Shown here: positions 1 to 9,013 of the stretch, one piece after another
Position numbering within the stretch: position 1 is the stretch's first letter
Layout: the number at the start of each line of letters is the position of its first letter
Assembly (NCBI RefSeq): GCF_026341125.1
Contig: NZ_JAPEOR010000001.1
Span: forward strand, 1,488,001-1,552,000
Direction of reading: 5' to 3'
Origin: Streptomyces sp. NBC_01142
Lineage (GTDB): Bacteria; Actinomycetota; Actinomycetes; Streptomycetales; Streptomycetaceae
Length of the DNA stretch: 64,000 nt
Translations under genes and position numbers: made by a program
The notes under the pieces: generated by a model
What the model saw: only the letters and a program-made list of their open reading frames with translations
Databases searched by the model: none
Told to the model about the DNA's origin: nothing

Positions 1-536
1 AGGGTGAGCCCACCCCCGACCCGAACGCCGTGCAGAAGTTCCTCAGCTTCATCGGCCTTATGCCGTCGGCCGAGGAGAAGGACCTGATCAAGAGGACGAT
101 CGCGGTCGGCGGCGACACGGTGGAGTGCAAGAAGGGCGGCCCGGTCAAGGTCAACGGCAAGGCGCTCGACGAGCCGTACATCTTCCCCGGCAACACCCCC
201 TGTGACGACCAGCCCTTCGGGCCCTTGAAGGTGCCGAAGGACATGATCTGGGTGATGGGCGACCACCGTCAGAACTCCCAGGACTCCCGCTACCACACGG
301 AAGATGTGAACGGCGGCTTCGTCCCGGTCGACAAGGTCGTCGGGCGCGCTGTCGTGGTCGCCTGGCCGCTGAACCGCTGGTCCACGCTGCCGGTGCCCGA
401 CACCTTCGACCAGCCCGGGATCAACACCGCGGCCACTGCCATGTCGGCGGCGCCCGCGGCGATGGGCATGGCGGGCGCGCTGCCGATCGTGCTCTGGCGC
501 AGGAGGAGGCTGACCGGCGGGCTTACCGCCGGGTAG
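1..536 (+). CDS. lepB: Type I signal peptidase, 3' part (5' end outside window)
   Basis: C-terminal part of a membrane-bound type I signal peptidase, which removes Sec/Tat signal peptides on the outer face of the membrane. The frame is open from the first base, so the N-terminal anchor and the catalytic serine lie upstream of the window. Visible are the conserved lysine region (KRTIAVGGDTVE), the late conserved box GDHRQNSQDSR, and a C-terminal hydrophobic segment (AAPAAMGMAGALPIVLW) followed by an RRRR stop-transfer cluster, giving the second membrane anchor typical of actinomycete enzymes. A second signal peptidase follows 70 bp downstream, as in the multi-gene signal peptidase clusters of Streptomyces. 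Family call is firm; the start is not visible. Confidence 0.93.
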   Translation, partial: GEPTPDPNAVQKFLSFIGLMPSAEEKDLIKRTIAVGGDTVECKKGGPVKVNGKALDEPYIFPGNTPCDDQPFGPLKVPKDMIWVMGDHRQNSQDSRYHTEDVNGGFVPVDKVVGRAVVVAWPLNRWSTLPVPDTFDQPGINTAATAMSAAPAAMGMAGALPIVLWRRRRLTGGLTAG

Positions 537-606
537 GGTGCCGTCCCAGATCGCCGATCCCCGAGGAGTCTCTCGGGGACGAATCTCCGAGGTGGGGAGC
601 GCTGGG

Positions 607-1389
607 ATGAGCGGAACAGGACGTACGGACGACGGCCGCGGCCGGCTCGGCAGTGCACTGTCGGGTCTGGCCGTGGCCGTCGGCTGTGTGCTCTTCCTCG
701 GAGGGTTCATCTGGGGAGCCGTGGTGTACCAGCCGTACACCGTGCCGACCGACTCGATGTCCCCGACCGTGAAGGTGGGGGAGCGGGTCCTGGCGGAGCG
801 GATAGACGGCGACGCGGTCCGGCGCGGGGACATCGTGGTGTTCCGCGATGCGCAGTGGGGCGATATGCCGATGGTGAAGCGCGTGGTCGGGGTGGGCGGC
901 GACAAGATCGCCTGCTGCGACGCGGACGGTCGGCTGACGGTGAACGGCACGGCGGTCGAGGAACCGTATCTGCGCACCCAGGGGCCCGCCTCGCGGCAGG
1001 GTTTCACGGCGACGGTGCCCAAGGGGCAGCTGTTCCTGCTCGGCGACGAGCGCAGCGTCTCGCTGGACTCCCGGGAACACCTCGAGGAGCCCGGGCAGGG
1101 GTCGGTCCCCCGCTCTGCGGTGACCGCGCGGCTGGATGCTGTGGCGTGGCCGCTGGACGGCGGTCTGGTGGACCGGCCCGAGGGCTTCGCAGCGCTGCCG
1201 GGCGGGGTGTCGCAGCCGGGTCCGGTGAAGCTGATCGTCGGGGCGGTGGTGGTGGGCGTCCTGCTGATTTTGGGCGGCGCGGCGTACGGGCCGATCCAGC
1301 GGAGGCTGTCGAGGCCGCGGCGCGGGGCGCCGGGCAGTGGTGGCAACGGGGGCAGTGGGAGCGGGAAGGCGGTCGCCGGTGTCGGATGA
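607..1389 (+). CDS. lepB: Type I signal peptidase
   Basis: Complete 260-aa signal peptidase I. An N-terminal membrane segment (about residues 18-40) precedes the serine box PTDSMSPT with the likely nucleophile Ser50. The general-base lysine is Lys91 in MVKRVVGVGGD, and the late box reads GDERSVSLDSR. A second hydrophobic segment (about 208-228) and a basic, Gly/Ser-rich tail end the protein. The ATG at 607 is preceded by a GGTGGGGAG purine stretch; an upstream in-frame start at 538 would add a non-conserved extension and is less likely. It follows another signal peptidase, and its 3' end overlaps the next gene by 11 bp, suggesting co-transcription. Confidence 0.93.
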   Translation: MSGTGRTDDGRGRLGSALSGLAVAVGCVLFLGGFIWGAVVYQPYTVPTDSMSPTVKVGERVLAERIDGDAVRRGDIVVFRDAQWGDMPMVKRVVGVGGDKIACCDADGRLTVNGTAVEEPYLRTQGPASRQGFTATVPKGQLFLLGDERSVSLDSREHLEEPGQGSVPRSAVTARLDAVAWPLDGGLVDRPEGFAALPGGVSQPGPVKLIVGAVVVGVLLILGGAAYGPIQRRLSRPRRGAPGSGGNGGSGSGKAVAGVG

Positions 1390-1966
1390 GAAGCGTGGCG
1401 AGGGACTTGAGGGCCCTGGGGGTTTTGAGGGGCCCCAGGGCTTTGAGGGACTTGAGGGTGTTGAGGGCCTGGAGGGCTTTGCAGGCGAGCTGCGGAAGGT
1501 CGCCCGGGTCGTCCTGCTCGACCCGCAGGACCGCATTCTGCTGATGCACGGGTACGAGCCCGAGGACCCGGCCGACAGCTGGTGGTTCACCCCGGGCGGC
1601 GGCGTGGAGGGCGACGAGAGCCGCGAGGAAGCCGCGCTGCGCGAGCTGGCGGAGGAGACCGGGATCACAGAGGTGGAACTGGGGCCCGTGCTGTGGCGCC
1701 GGACCTGTTCTTTTCCGTTCGACGGCCGTCGCTGGGATCAGGACGAGTGGTACTTCCTGGCACGTACCGCTCAGACGGCGACTGCCCCGCGCGGACTGAC
1801 GGAGCTGGAGCAGCGCAGTGTCGCGGGGCTGAGGTGGTGGACCTCCGCCGAACTGTCGGCGGCGCGTGAGACGGTGTATCCGACCAGGCTCGCCGAGCTG
1901 CTGCGGACGCTGCTCGACGAGGGTCCTCCGGGCGTGCCGGTGGTTCTGGCCCCCGAGGTCGTCTAG
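1379..1966 (+). CDS. NUDIX hydrolase with Phe/Leu-Glu-Gly repeat N-terminus
   Basis: NUDIX-fold pyrophosphohydrolase of 195 aa; the substrate cannot be told from sequence. The NUDIX box is seen as GGGVEGDES followed by EEAALRELAEETGI, with the metal-binding REx2EE arrangement kept as RELAEETG. The chosen GTG start overlaps the end of the preceding signal peptidase gene; an upstream ATG at 1337 is possible but would deepen the overlap. Residues 10-34 are a low-complexity run of FEG/LEG/VEG/PEG-like units unrelated to the catalytic domain. In Streptomyces a NUDIX gene commonly lies between the signal peptidases and the DUF2469 gene, so the locus is conserved even if the repeat is not. Confidence 0.9.
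   Translation: MSDEKRGEGLEGPGGFEGPQGFEGLEGVEGLEGFAGELRKVARVVLLDPQDRILLMHGYEPEDPADSWWFTPGGGVEGDESREEAALRELAEETGITEVELGPVLWRRTCSFPFDGRRWDQDEWYFLARTAQTATAPRGLTELEQRSVAGLRWWTSAELSAARETVYPTRLAELLRTLLDEGPPGVPVVLAPEVV
1406..1480 (+). repeat. Imperfect in-frame repeat coding (F/L/V/P)EG units
   Basis: The DNA is built from degenerate 9-bp-like units of the form GGSTTTGAG / GGSCTTGAG, translated as GFEG, GLEG, GVEG, GPQG at residues 10-34 of the NUDIX protein. It looks like recent slippage expansion within the N-terminus. Confidence 0.75.
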
Positions 1967-2021
1967 GGGCTCAGGGGGCTGGCGCACAATAGGGGGACGC
2001 ACGGCTGAAGGGGAACATGCC

Positions 2022-2330
2022 ATGAGCGCCGAGGACCTCGAGAAGTACGAGACCGAGATGGAGCTGAAGCTCTACCGGGAGTACCGAGATGTCGTCGGGC
2101 TGTTCAAATATGTGATCGAGACCGAGCGTCGCTTCTACCTCACCAATGACTACGAGATGCAAGTGCACTCGGTGCAGGGAGAGGTGTTTTTCGAGGTCTC
2201 AATGGCGGACGCCTGGGTCTGGGACATGTACCGCCCGGCCAGGTTCGTCAAGCAGGTGCGCGTACTCACGTTCAAGGACGTGAATATCGAGGAGCTCAAC
2301 AAGAGCGATCTCGAACTTCCGAGTAGCTGA
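2022..2330 (+). CDS. DUF2469 family protein
   Basis: Small acidic 102-aa protein of the actinobacterial DUF2469 family, whose function is unknown. It starts with MSAEDLEKYETEMELKLYRE and contains the conserved segments YVIETERRFYLTND and VWDMYRPARFVKQVRVLTFKDVN. The ATG at 2022 has an AAGGGGAA Shine-Dalgarno region; the longer frame from 1866 overlaps the NUDIX gene and has no conserved sequence. The gene sits at its usual place between the NUDIX and yraN genes. No membrane segment or signal peptide is present. Confidence 0.93.
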   Translation: MSAEDLEKYETEMELKLYREYRDVVGLFKYVIETERRFYLTNDYEMQVHSVQGEVFFEVSMADAWVWDMYRPARFVKQVRVLTFKDVNIEELNKSDLELPSS

Positions 2331-2414
2331 GTTATCCACAAGAGCCGAGTTTTCCACCAAGATCCACTAGTGGGGATCTGACGCGTCACAGTCGGTGCCG
2401 GAGGTGGTGCCGAT

Positions 2415-2786
2415 ATGAACGCGACGGGTGCACTGGGGCGGTACGGCGAGGAACTGGCAGCACGGCTGCTGGCCGGCGCCGGTATGACGGTGCTGGCGCG
2501 GAACTGGCGCTGCGGGCGGGCCGGTGAGATCGACATCGTCGCCCGGGACGGCGACGCGGTGGTGGTCTGCGAGGTCAAGACCCGCAGAGCGGGCGTGCAC
2601 GGGCCGTACGAGCATCCGATGGCCGCCGTGACGCCGACGAAGGCGGCGCGGCTGAGACGGCTCGCCGAATGCTGGCTGGAGCGGCACGGCGGGCCGCCGC
2701 CCGGCGGGGTGCGTATCGATCTCGTGGGCGTGGTGCTGCCCAGACGGGGCGCGCCGGTCCTCGAGCATGCGCGGGGGGTGGCCTGA
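2415..2786 (+). CDS. yraN: YraN/UPF0102 family endonuclease-like protein
   Basis: 123-aa UPF0102 protein with a restriction-endonuclease-like core. The conserved order is [12 protein letters not shown], then [11 protein letters not shown], then VVCEVKTRR, matching the D-x(n)-ExK nuclease motif, and finally [10 protein letters not shown]. Its role is not established; it is often near DNA-processing genes, as here. The stop codon overlaps the ATG of comM by 1 bp, so the two are translationally coupled. The ATG at 2415 gives the family's normal length. Confidence 0.93.
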   Translation: MNATGALGRYGEELAARLLAGAGMTVLARNWRCGRAGEIDIVARDGDAVVVCEVKTRRAGVHGPYEHPMAAVTPTKAARLRRLAECWLERHGGPPPGGVRIDLVGVVLPRRGAPVLEHARGVA

Positions 2787-3885
2787 TGGGCTTCGCGCGT
2801 GCGTGCTCCGTGGCGCTGGTGGGCGTCGAGGGTGTGGTCGTCGAGGTCCAGGCGGACCTGGAGCCGGGTGTGGCCGCGTTCGCGCTGGTCGGGCTGCCGG
2901 ACAAGAGCCTGGTGGAGAGCCGGGACCGGGTCAGGGCGGCGGTGGTGAACTCCGGCGCCGAGTGGCCGCAGAAGAAGCTCACGGTGGGGCTCAGCCCGGC
3001 CTCCGTACCCAAGAGTGGCAGCGGTTTCGATCTGGCTGTCGCGTGCAGTGTGCTCGGCGCGGCGGAGCGCATCGACCCGCGGGCCATCGCTGATCTGGTG
3101 CTGATCGGGGAGCTGGGGCTCGACGGCCGGGTGCGGCCGGTGCGCGGGGTGCTGCCGGCGGTTCTCGCCGCGGCCGAGGCGGGGTACGAGCAGGTGGTCG
3201 TCCCCGAACAGACCGTGGGGGAGGCCTCGCTGGTGCCGGGGGTGTCGGTGCTCGGCGTACGGAGCCTGCGGCAGCTCATCGCCGTACTGACCAACGAACC
3301 GGTGCCCCACGAGGAGCCGGCCTCGCCGGGCCGCCCCGACCCCATGCTGGCCGGGCTGATGGTCCCGGGTGCGGGTGTGGGCACAGGATTGGCACCGGAA
3401 CCGGCGGACGGCCCCGATCTGGCCGATGTCGCCGGGCAGCGCGCGGCACGCATGGCGTTGGAGGTCGCGGCGGCGGGCGGTCACCATCTGCTGCTGCACG
3501 GCCCGCCGGGCGCGGGCAAGACCATGCTGGCGGAGCGGCTGCCCGGGGTTCTGCCTCCGCTGACCAGGCAGGAGTCCCTGGAGGTCACCGCGGTGCACTC
3601 GGTGGCGGGCATCCTGCCGCCGGGCGAGCCCCTGGTGCGTACGCCGCCCTACTGCGCGCCGCACCACTCGGCGACGATGCAGTCGCTCGTCGGCGGAGGA
3701 AACGGATTGCCGAGGCCGGGAGCAGTGTCGCTGGCACACAGGGGCGTGCTGTTTCTCGATGAGACTCCCGAGTTTTCGGGCAAGGCGCTGGATGCCTTGC
3801 GCCAGCCGCTCGAATCAGGGCATGTGGTGGTGGCGCGGAGCGCGGGAGTGGTGCGGCTGCCCGCCAGATTCCTGATGGTTTTCGC
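2786..3885 (+). pseudogene. comM: ComM/YifB AAA+ ATPase, N-terminal fragment (split by element A)
   Basis: First part of comM (yifB), the Mg-chelatase-like AAA+ ATPase; ComM is a branch-migration helicase in natural transformation of Gram-negative bacteria, while its role in Streptomyces is unclear. The N-terminal Lon-like/ChlI domain (about residues 1-165, with VGLPDKSLVESRDRVRAA) is followed by Walker A GPPGAGKTM and Walker B VLFLDETPEF (usually DEAPEF). Homology stops after RFLMV at the codons that should read LAANPCPCG. That motif resumes at 11587. The frame runs into the element and stops at 4033, predicting a 415-aa truncated protein lacking the later AAA+ motifs and C-terminal lid. Confidence 0.93.
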
Positions 3886-3894
3886 TTGTGCACG
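3886..3894 (+). repeat. Left terminal inverted repeat of element A
   Basis: TTGTGCACG lies directly after the point where comM homology ends. Its partner at the other edge differs at one position. Further in, TGGT and ACTGACC are also shared with the other end in inverted orientation but with different spacing. Confidence 0.6.
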
Positions 3895-3928
3895 CTTGGT
3901 CACTGACCATCTCCCGTTGGCTGGGCGA

Positions 3929-4129
3929 TCACAGGTTCAGACCGAGGAACGTGAAGACGCCGAGCACCACGCCGGTGGCTATGGCGAACGCGCTTGCCGC
4001 TTGGACGATGCAGCCGGCGGTGTTCCTGCCTGACTTGCGAGCGAGCCATCCGCCCAGGAGGGCGGCGATGACGCCGATCAGAAGCGCGATGCATACCAGC
4101 GCCACTGCCATCCCGATGCTCCCGTTCAT
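3929..4129 (-). CDS. Small two-TM membrane protein
   Basis: 66-aa hydrophobic protein of unknown function. Two predicted membrane helices are visible (about residues 5-26 and 42-64), separated by a short basic loop LARKSGRN. The start is supported by a GAAGGGG Shine-Dalgarno five to six bases before the ATG. It is the first gene inside element A and is divergent from the HTH-TPR regulator that starts 99 bp away, so the two may share a control region. It could be element cargo; I do not recognise a family. Confidence 0.55.
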   Translation of the reverse strand: MNGSIGMAVALVCIALLIGVIAALLGGWLARKSGRNTAGCIVQAASAFAIATGVVLGVFTFLGLNL

Positions 4130-4228
4130 CTGACCCCTTCCGGTCTTGTCGGCCTGGTGATCAGTAGCGTCTCAACGGCGTGCAGGGGAGAATAGTTAAT
4201 CTGTTGCAGCGTCAGAAGGAGGTTTGCA

Positions 4229-5461
4229 GTGCATGCCTCAGACTGGCCCCGGCTTCGGATATTTCACCGGCAGATGTATGTCGACCTGGTTCGTGCATAT
4301 CTAGCCGACTACGGAACGCAAGAAGAGCTTGCCCGGGCGCTCAACCTCTCGGCGCCCTACGTGTCCTACATTCTGAAGCCTTTTGATGCCGGCCTGGAAG
4401 GTAGCCGTGTGTCTGCTTACTGGGAAGATGTCGAAGATGTGCCGTTGCTCGACATTAGCGAAGCTCTGAAATACTTGAAGACGCCTGCAAAGGGTAGAGC
4501 GCGACAGATTGCCGATACTCTCTGCTCCGACAGTGAAAGACGTGAGCTTCTGCTTGAGCATATGAGGCTCGCCGCCGCGCGACGCCCCATCGAAGGCGCC
4601 ATAGCCAACCCGCTCGGTCGTGATGAAATTGAAGAAGCTATTAGAGTCATCGGTCGACTTCATTCCGTTGCGCTGTCGAGCCTAGACCCGGGTGATACCA
4701 AGAGGGCGTATTCTCAGGTGTGGACCTACGCGCGACAAATCGTTGACAGAGTAGACGCTACGACTTTCCCTATCGAATTTACTCAAGCGCTCATGTTCTT
4801 GCACGATGCCGCCTCCGTGCTGGGTCGCCACGACTTGGCCCTGCAGTCCGCTAGGCGTGCGCTCGTCTCCCTGGGGGGCAGTCGCACGCTGACAGGGGCT
4901 TCGAGAGACTATGTGGCACGGTTCCGACTCAATGCGCTGCTGGCTGAAACCGTCACTCTTAATAATGTTGGCCTGAGAGATGCTGCCATGGCGGTAGCGG
5001 AGCGGGCTCAAAACGCTCCTGGATGCGCTGTAATAGAGCCGGAACACTGGAGGAGATCGTTCCTTGAGGAGCAGTTGAAGTCGCTGGCAGCAATGCCCAG
5101 ATCTGCAATTTCTGAAGCGGAGAGGAAGGCTGACGAAGCGTGTTGCCTTTCGGGCGACAGGGCTCAGCAGCTGATTGGAATAGAGTCGAGGTTGTTGGAC
5201 CTCTACGTGTCCCGTGACAGCAAGGGGAACGCGCGAAGGCTTGGTGAGCGCCTAGCAGGCGAGGATGAAAGTCGGTTGAGCCCTCTATATGGCGTCAGGC
5301 TCTCTCGAGCGTTGGCTCGCTACTACAGTTCAAGGTCTGAACCGCAGGCGGCAGTGGATACCCTTTCCAGAGCCCGTGCCATTGCGCTGTCGGCAGATCT
5401 CAGACATCAAGCCGTGGAGATCGATCGACAGGTCACTCGACTAGGAAGACGGCACCGCTGA
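4229..5461 (+). CDS. HTH regulator with C-terminal TPR-like helices (element A cargo)
   Basis: 410-aa protein, probably a transcriptional regulator. The N-terminal ~50 residues contain a helix-turn-helix (TQEELARALNLSAPYVSYIL). The rest is alpha-helical with repeat-like pairs such as HDLALQSARRALVSL and EPQAAVDTLSRARAIAL, suggesting a TPR ligand- or peptide-sensing domain. The GTG at 4229 has a perfect AAGGAGG six bases upstream. Base composition is visibly lower in GC than in the neighbouring core genes, which supports recent acquisition. It lies between the divergent small membrane protein and the recombinase module, so it may control the element. Its target is unknown. Confidence 0.8.
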   Translation: MHASDWPRLRIFHRQMYVDLVRAYLADYGTQEELARALNLSAPYVSYILKPFDAGLEGSRVSAYWEDVEDVPLLDISEALKYLKTPAKGRARQIADTLCSDSERRELLLEHMRLAAARRPIEGAIANPLGRDEIEEAIRVIGRLHSVALSSLDPGDTKRAYSQVWTYARQIVDRVDATTFPIEFTQALMFLHDAASVLGRHDLALQSARRALVSLGGSRTLTGASRDYVARFRLNALLAETVTLNNVGLRDAAMAVAERAQNAPGCAVIEPEHWRRSFLEEQLKSLAAMPRSAISEAERKADEACCLSGDRAQQLIGIESRLLDLYVSRDSKGNARRLGERLAGEDESRLSPLYGVRLSRALARYYSSRSEPQAAVDTLSRARAIALSADLRHQAVEIDRQVTRLGRRHR

Positions 5462-5533
5462 CAAGGGCGACGCCGCCACCTCTCGACCAACCAGGGCGTG
5501 ACCACGCACTTCCGGTAGCCGCCCGATTGATCA

Positions 5534-5548
5534 GGACCTATATGGTCC
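5534..5548 (+). promoter_or_regulatory. Palindrome GGACC-TATAT-GGTCC before the recombinase module
   Basis: A perfect 5-bp inverted repeat around an AT-only centre ends four bases before the GTG of the first recombinase gene. The TATATG inside resembles a -10 box at leaderless distance. It is a candidate operator for the HTH-TPR regulator encoded just upstream. Confidence 0.45.
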
Positions 5549-5552
5549 GCAG

Positions 5553-7100
5553 GTGTTGATCCGAGAAGCCTGGTCAGTCCACTACAGCTCGCGGGACCTG
5601 CCGCAGCCTGAGCCTCAGCCCTGGCACCTGCGGATTTCCCAGGATGAGTGGGAGCTGGGGCTCGATGACCTGGGCATTCCCGACGGGACGCCGTACCTGT
5701 TGTCGCCGTGCTTCGTCTACGACACGGATCTGAACTCGTACTTCCATCAGGTGAACCTCATGGAGGGCCCGCTGAACAGCCAGCTCAACCACGCGTCGGC
5801 CCTCTGCCGGAAGCTGAACTTCCTATACCGGAGCCGGGGTGGGAAGGACTGGCGGGACGCGACCGAGGCCGACCACACGGCCTACCACTACTGGCGTCGT
5901 CGTGACCCTCGCGGACCGCGCGTCGACGGCGACACGTGGAGCCAAGAGGTCTCCCACTTGCAGCAGTTCTACGTCTACGCGAAGAGGAAGCTGTGGGTGC
6001 CGGAGGTGCCGATCCCGCAGCGACCACGGCGCGACGGGAAGCACGAGGAGAAAAAGGGACGGAGGCGGCGCTCGAAGTCGGCCGATGTGCAGGAGACGGT
6101 GCCGGCGACCTACGCCCACGACGAGGGCGGCGAGATCCTCGAGTGGCTGCCTGCACGCTCCTACCGGTGGTGGCGGGACGTCGGCGTCCTTGGCTACGAC
6201 CGTGAGGGCCTGCCCCGAGACAACTTCCGCGGCCGGTGGGCCCCGCGCAACGGCACCTTCACCGACTCAACGGTCCGCACCGGCCTGCGGCTCGAAGAGC
6301 AGGCCAGCCGCCTCATCACGGAAGTGCCGACCGGCTCGGGCCCGGCTGGTTACAGCAAGTCGTGGCTGCCCGCGGCTATCGCGAAGCGGAACTCGGCCCG
6401 CTGGGTCTATGAGCCGGCATCGGTCCGCCGGGACCTGACGGCCTACGCGACCGAGGACCGGCGGTGGGTCGTCGAGGAAGCCCGGGACGCGGGCCGCTAC
6501 GACAAGATCCGGCGGCCGATCGTGATCTTCGATCCGGAGAGGCCGCACCTGGCTCAGTACACGAGCGGCATCAACCGCGGCGAGAAGGTCGACGTCCGGC
6601 TCCTCGATCCGCGCGAGCGTCAGCGACTGTTGATCGACACCGAACAGGGCCTGGAGCCAGCGATGTTCTGGCTCGGCGAGGGCGGGATGCCGCTGTCCTT
6701 GTCGACCTGGAAGGACATGTTCACCGACGCCAACCGGCGGTGCGAGGAACAGGGCCTCGACGTCTTCGCACACGCCCATCTGCTGAGGCACACGTTCGCG
6801 GTCATCACCCTCGAACAGCTCCAGCGCGGACACATCGCCGCGCTCGGTGACATGAACCCGGCCCAGCGTCTGCACTACCAGCGGATCTTCGGTGACCCGA
6901 TGGACTGGGTCCGCCGCAGACTCGGACACGCCTCCCAGCTGTCGACCTTGATCTATCTGCACGCCCTGCAGGAACTGGAGATGGAAACCCGCATGGCCCT
7001 GGTCCCCGACACCTGGGAGGACCCGCGCGACACGCCGGTGACGGCCATCGGGGACGAGAAGCCGCCGCCCGACCTGCCTGAGAAAGGAGGGCCGGCATGA
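5553..7100 (+). CDS. Tyrosine recombinase, first of module (element A)
   Basis: 515-aa site-specific tyrosine recombinase with all catalytic positions visible: Arg246 in box I (TGLRLEEQ), His409-x-x-Arg412 in HLLRHTF, His459 in RRLGHAS, and nucleophile Tyr468 in LIYLHA. The N-terminal half, with a basic KKGRRRRSK stretch near residue 170, should hold the arm- and core-binding domains. By gene order it corresponds to TnpA of Tn554 or RitA of recombinase-in-trio elements. The start is a GTG without a strong Shine-Dalgarno sequence; leaderless translation is possible. The stop overlaps the next gene by 4 bp. Its counterpart in element B is the 486-aa protein at 12706. Confidence 0.88.
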   Translation: MLIREAWSVHYSSRDLPQPEPQPWHLRISQDEWELGLDDLGIPDGTPYLLSPCFVYDTDLNSYFHQVNLMEGPLNSQLNHASALCRKLNFLYRSRGGKDWRDATEADHTAYHYWRRRDPRGPRVDGDTWSQEVSHLQQFYVYAKRKLWVPEVPIPQRPRRDGKHEEKKGRRRRSKSADVQETVPATYAHDEGGEILEWLPARSYRWWRDVGVLGYDREGLPRDNFRGRWAPRNGTFTDSTVRTGLRLEEQASRLITEVPTGSGPAGYSKSWLPAAIAKRNSARWVYEPASVRRDLTAYATEDRRWVVEEARDAGRYDKIRRPIVIFDPERPHLAQYTSGINRGEKVDVRLLDPRERQRLLIDTEQGLEPAMFWLGEGGMPLSLSTWKDMFTDANRRCEEQGLDVFAHAHLLRHTFAVITLEQLQRGHIAALGDMNPAQRLHYQRIFGDPMDWVRRRLGHASQLSTLIYLHALQELEMETRMALVPDTWEDPRDTPVTAIGDEKPPPDLPEKGGPA

Positions 7101-9013
7101 CCCGCCGGGGCCGCGGCAGCACCGGACCGGGCCGCCCGTCCAGCCTGCCGCCGAATGACTACGAGGCGCCCGCGCCGGTCAGGAAGGGAGTCGGCGGAAG
7201 CCTGGTCGTCGACTTCCACGGGGACGACGGCCGCCGCGCGACCTATGAAGTCGGCGAACTGCCGCTGCCTGGCTGGCACGCGCTGCTGGCTGAGGCCCTC
7301 GCTCTGCGGATCGGCCCCAGCGGCGGCATCCGCACGCTGGCGGGCGCCAGAGGAAGCTGGCGGGCCCTGGGCAGTTGGGCGCGCTTCCTGGAGAGGACGT
7401 TCCCGAGTCCCGATGTCCCCGAGGAACTCACCCGGGCTCACGTCGATGCCTTTCACACTCGTGCCGACGCGTCACCGCGCACGAGATACAGCGACATGCT
7501 CGAGATGCGCCTGCAGTTCGAGGACAGCCATCTGGAAGGCCGGCTGCCCGCCGAAGCCTGGGACGCCTTCAACCGGCGCCTGCCCAGGCCCAGGTCGGTG
7601 GCGATCGGCGGCTACTCCAGCGGCGAGCTGGACCGGCTGACCGCGGCCGCACGGGCGGACACGTCCCGCATCGTCCGTCGCATCCGTGCCGGCGAACAAC
7701 TCGTACGCCAGCTCGCCGAAGACGCGGGGCAGGTCGAGCCGCAACGAAGGGAACTGGCCCAGACCCTGGCGGCCACCGGCGAGGTCCCCCTGCTGGAGTT
7801 CGGCCTCGATCTTCGCCAGCGGCGGGCCGAGCTCGCCTCGCACCTGTTCCTGACCTGGCGGGACATGGCCCCGCTGATGGCCCTGTTGGCCCTGGCCACC
7901 GAGCGCAACGCGGAGACCCTCAAGGAACTACCAGCGAAGCACCGGACCCTGGAGGACCGCGCGGTCGAGCTTGTCGTGGTCAAACGCCGACGCGGGGCCA
8001 AGAAGTGGTTCGAGACGGTGACCTGGGAGATCGGCCCGAAAGAACGTGAACTGCACACGCCTGGCGGCCTCTATCTCCTCCTGCTGGAGCTGACCGCCCG
8101 CAGCCGGGAGATCTGCGGATCGTCCCTGGCCTTCTGCATCTGGCGCAACGGGATCAAGAACCGCAACGAGCACTTCGCTCCCTTCGAGACCGCCCTCAAC
8201 GACGGCGGCCAGATCGCGATGTCCCAGTGGGCGGCCACCCGGTCCAAACCGGTCCTCGCGGACCCGCCGCCCGCCGCGAAGACGAAGAAGAATCACGCCG
8301 AGAAACCGAACGGCGAGTCAGACGAGGAGCCCGCCCGCACCGGCCCGACGCCACTCAAGGTGACCTTCAACAAGATCAAGACCAGCGTCGAGGCCCGCCG
8401 CACCAAGCAGCTAGGCGGGCACCTTCCCTCGTCCGCGAAGAGCAACACGGCCCAGACACTGTTCACGAACTACCTCGAACCGGATGAGACCACTCGTGAG
8501 TGGGCCGAGGAAGTGATCACAGAAGCCCTCGCGGACGCCGAACAGGCCGCCTGGGACGCCCACGCGACGGCTGTCGGCCGCCGCGGCGAACCCACCGTGA
8601 TCCCGGACGCTGAGTCACCCGAGCAACTCGAGGACGCGGGGCTTCCCGCCCAGACCGCCCGGGACCTCGCCGACGGCGCATTGGACACCGCCTGGACCGC
8701 CTGCGAGGACTACGAGCACCACCCGGAGACGGGAGCCCCCTGCGGCGACTCGTTCCTCGCCTGCTTCCACTGCGGGAACTGTCTGGTCACCCGCACCCAT
8801 CTTCCGAAGCTCCTGGGCCTGCTGAACGGCCTGGGCACCTTGCGCGAGCGCATGAGCGAGGACGCCTGGTGGAAGCGCTACGGGCCCGCCTGGGCCGCCG
8901 TCCGCCACGACATTCTATCCAAGTTCACCCCGGCAGAAGTCGACAAAGTACGCCAGCAGCCGCTGCCCGATGCCCTTCTCGATCTGGTCGAAGCCCCCTG
9001 GGAACAGCCATGA
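7097..9013 (+). CDS. Degenerate recombinase-family protein with Cys cluster, second of module (element A)
   Basis: 638-aa partner protein. It aligns along its length with the 633-aa second protein of element B. Its C-terminal half resembles a tyrosine recombinase, but the box I region reads TERNAETL where Arg is expected, and the HxxR region reads LKVT. A candidate tyrosine remains in LFTNYLEP. The end carries a putative zinc-binding cluster, C-x12-C-x6-C-x2-C-x2-C. It is therefore probably not an independent recombinase but a DNA-binding or assembly partner. ATGA overlaps join it to the genes before and after, implying fixed-ratio expression. The function is inferred from context. Confidence 0.75.
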   Translation: MTRRGRGSTGPGRPSSLPPNDYEAPAPVRKGVGGSLVVDFHGDDGRRATYEVGELPLPGWHALLAEALALRIGPSGGIRTLAGARGSWRALGSWARFLERTFPSPDVPEELTRAHVDAFHTRADASPRTRYSDMLEMRLQFEDSHLEGRLPAEAWDAFNRRLPRPRSVAIGGYSSGELDRLTAAARADTSRIVRRIRAGEQLVRQLAEDAGQVEPQRRELAQTLAATGEVPLLEFGLDLRQRRAELASHLFLTWRDMAPLMALLALATERNAETLKELPAKHRTLEDRAVELVVVKRRRGAKKWFETVTWEIGPKERELHTPGGLYLLLLELTARSREICGSSLAFCIWRNGIKNRNEHFAPFETALNDGGQIAMSQWAATRSKPVLADPPPAAKTKKNHAEKPNGESDEEPARTGPTPLKVTFNKIKTSVEARRTKQLGGHLPSSAKSNTAQTLFTNYLEPDETTREWAEEVITEALADAEQAAWDAHATAVGRRGEPTVIPDAESPEQLEDAGLPAQTARDLADGALDTAWTACEDYEHHPETGAPCGDSFLACFHCGNCLVTRTHLPKLLGLLNGLGTLRERMSEDAWWKRYGPAWAAVRHDILSKFTPAEVDKVRQQPLPDALLDLVEAPWEQP

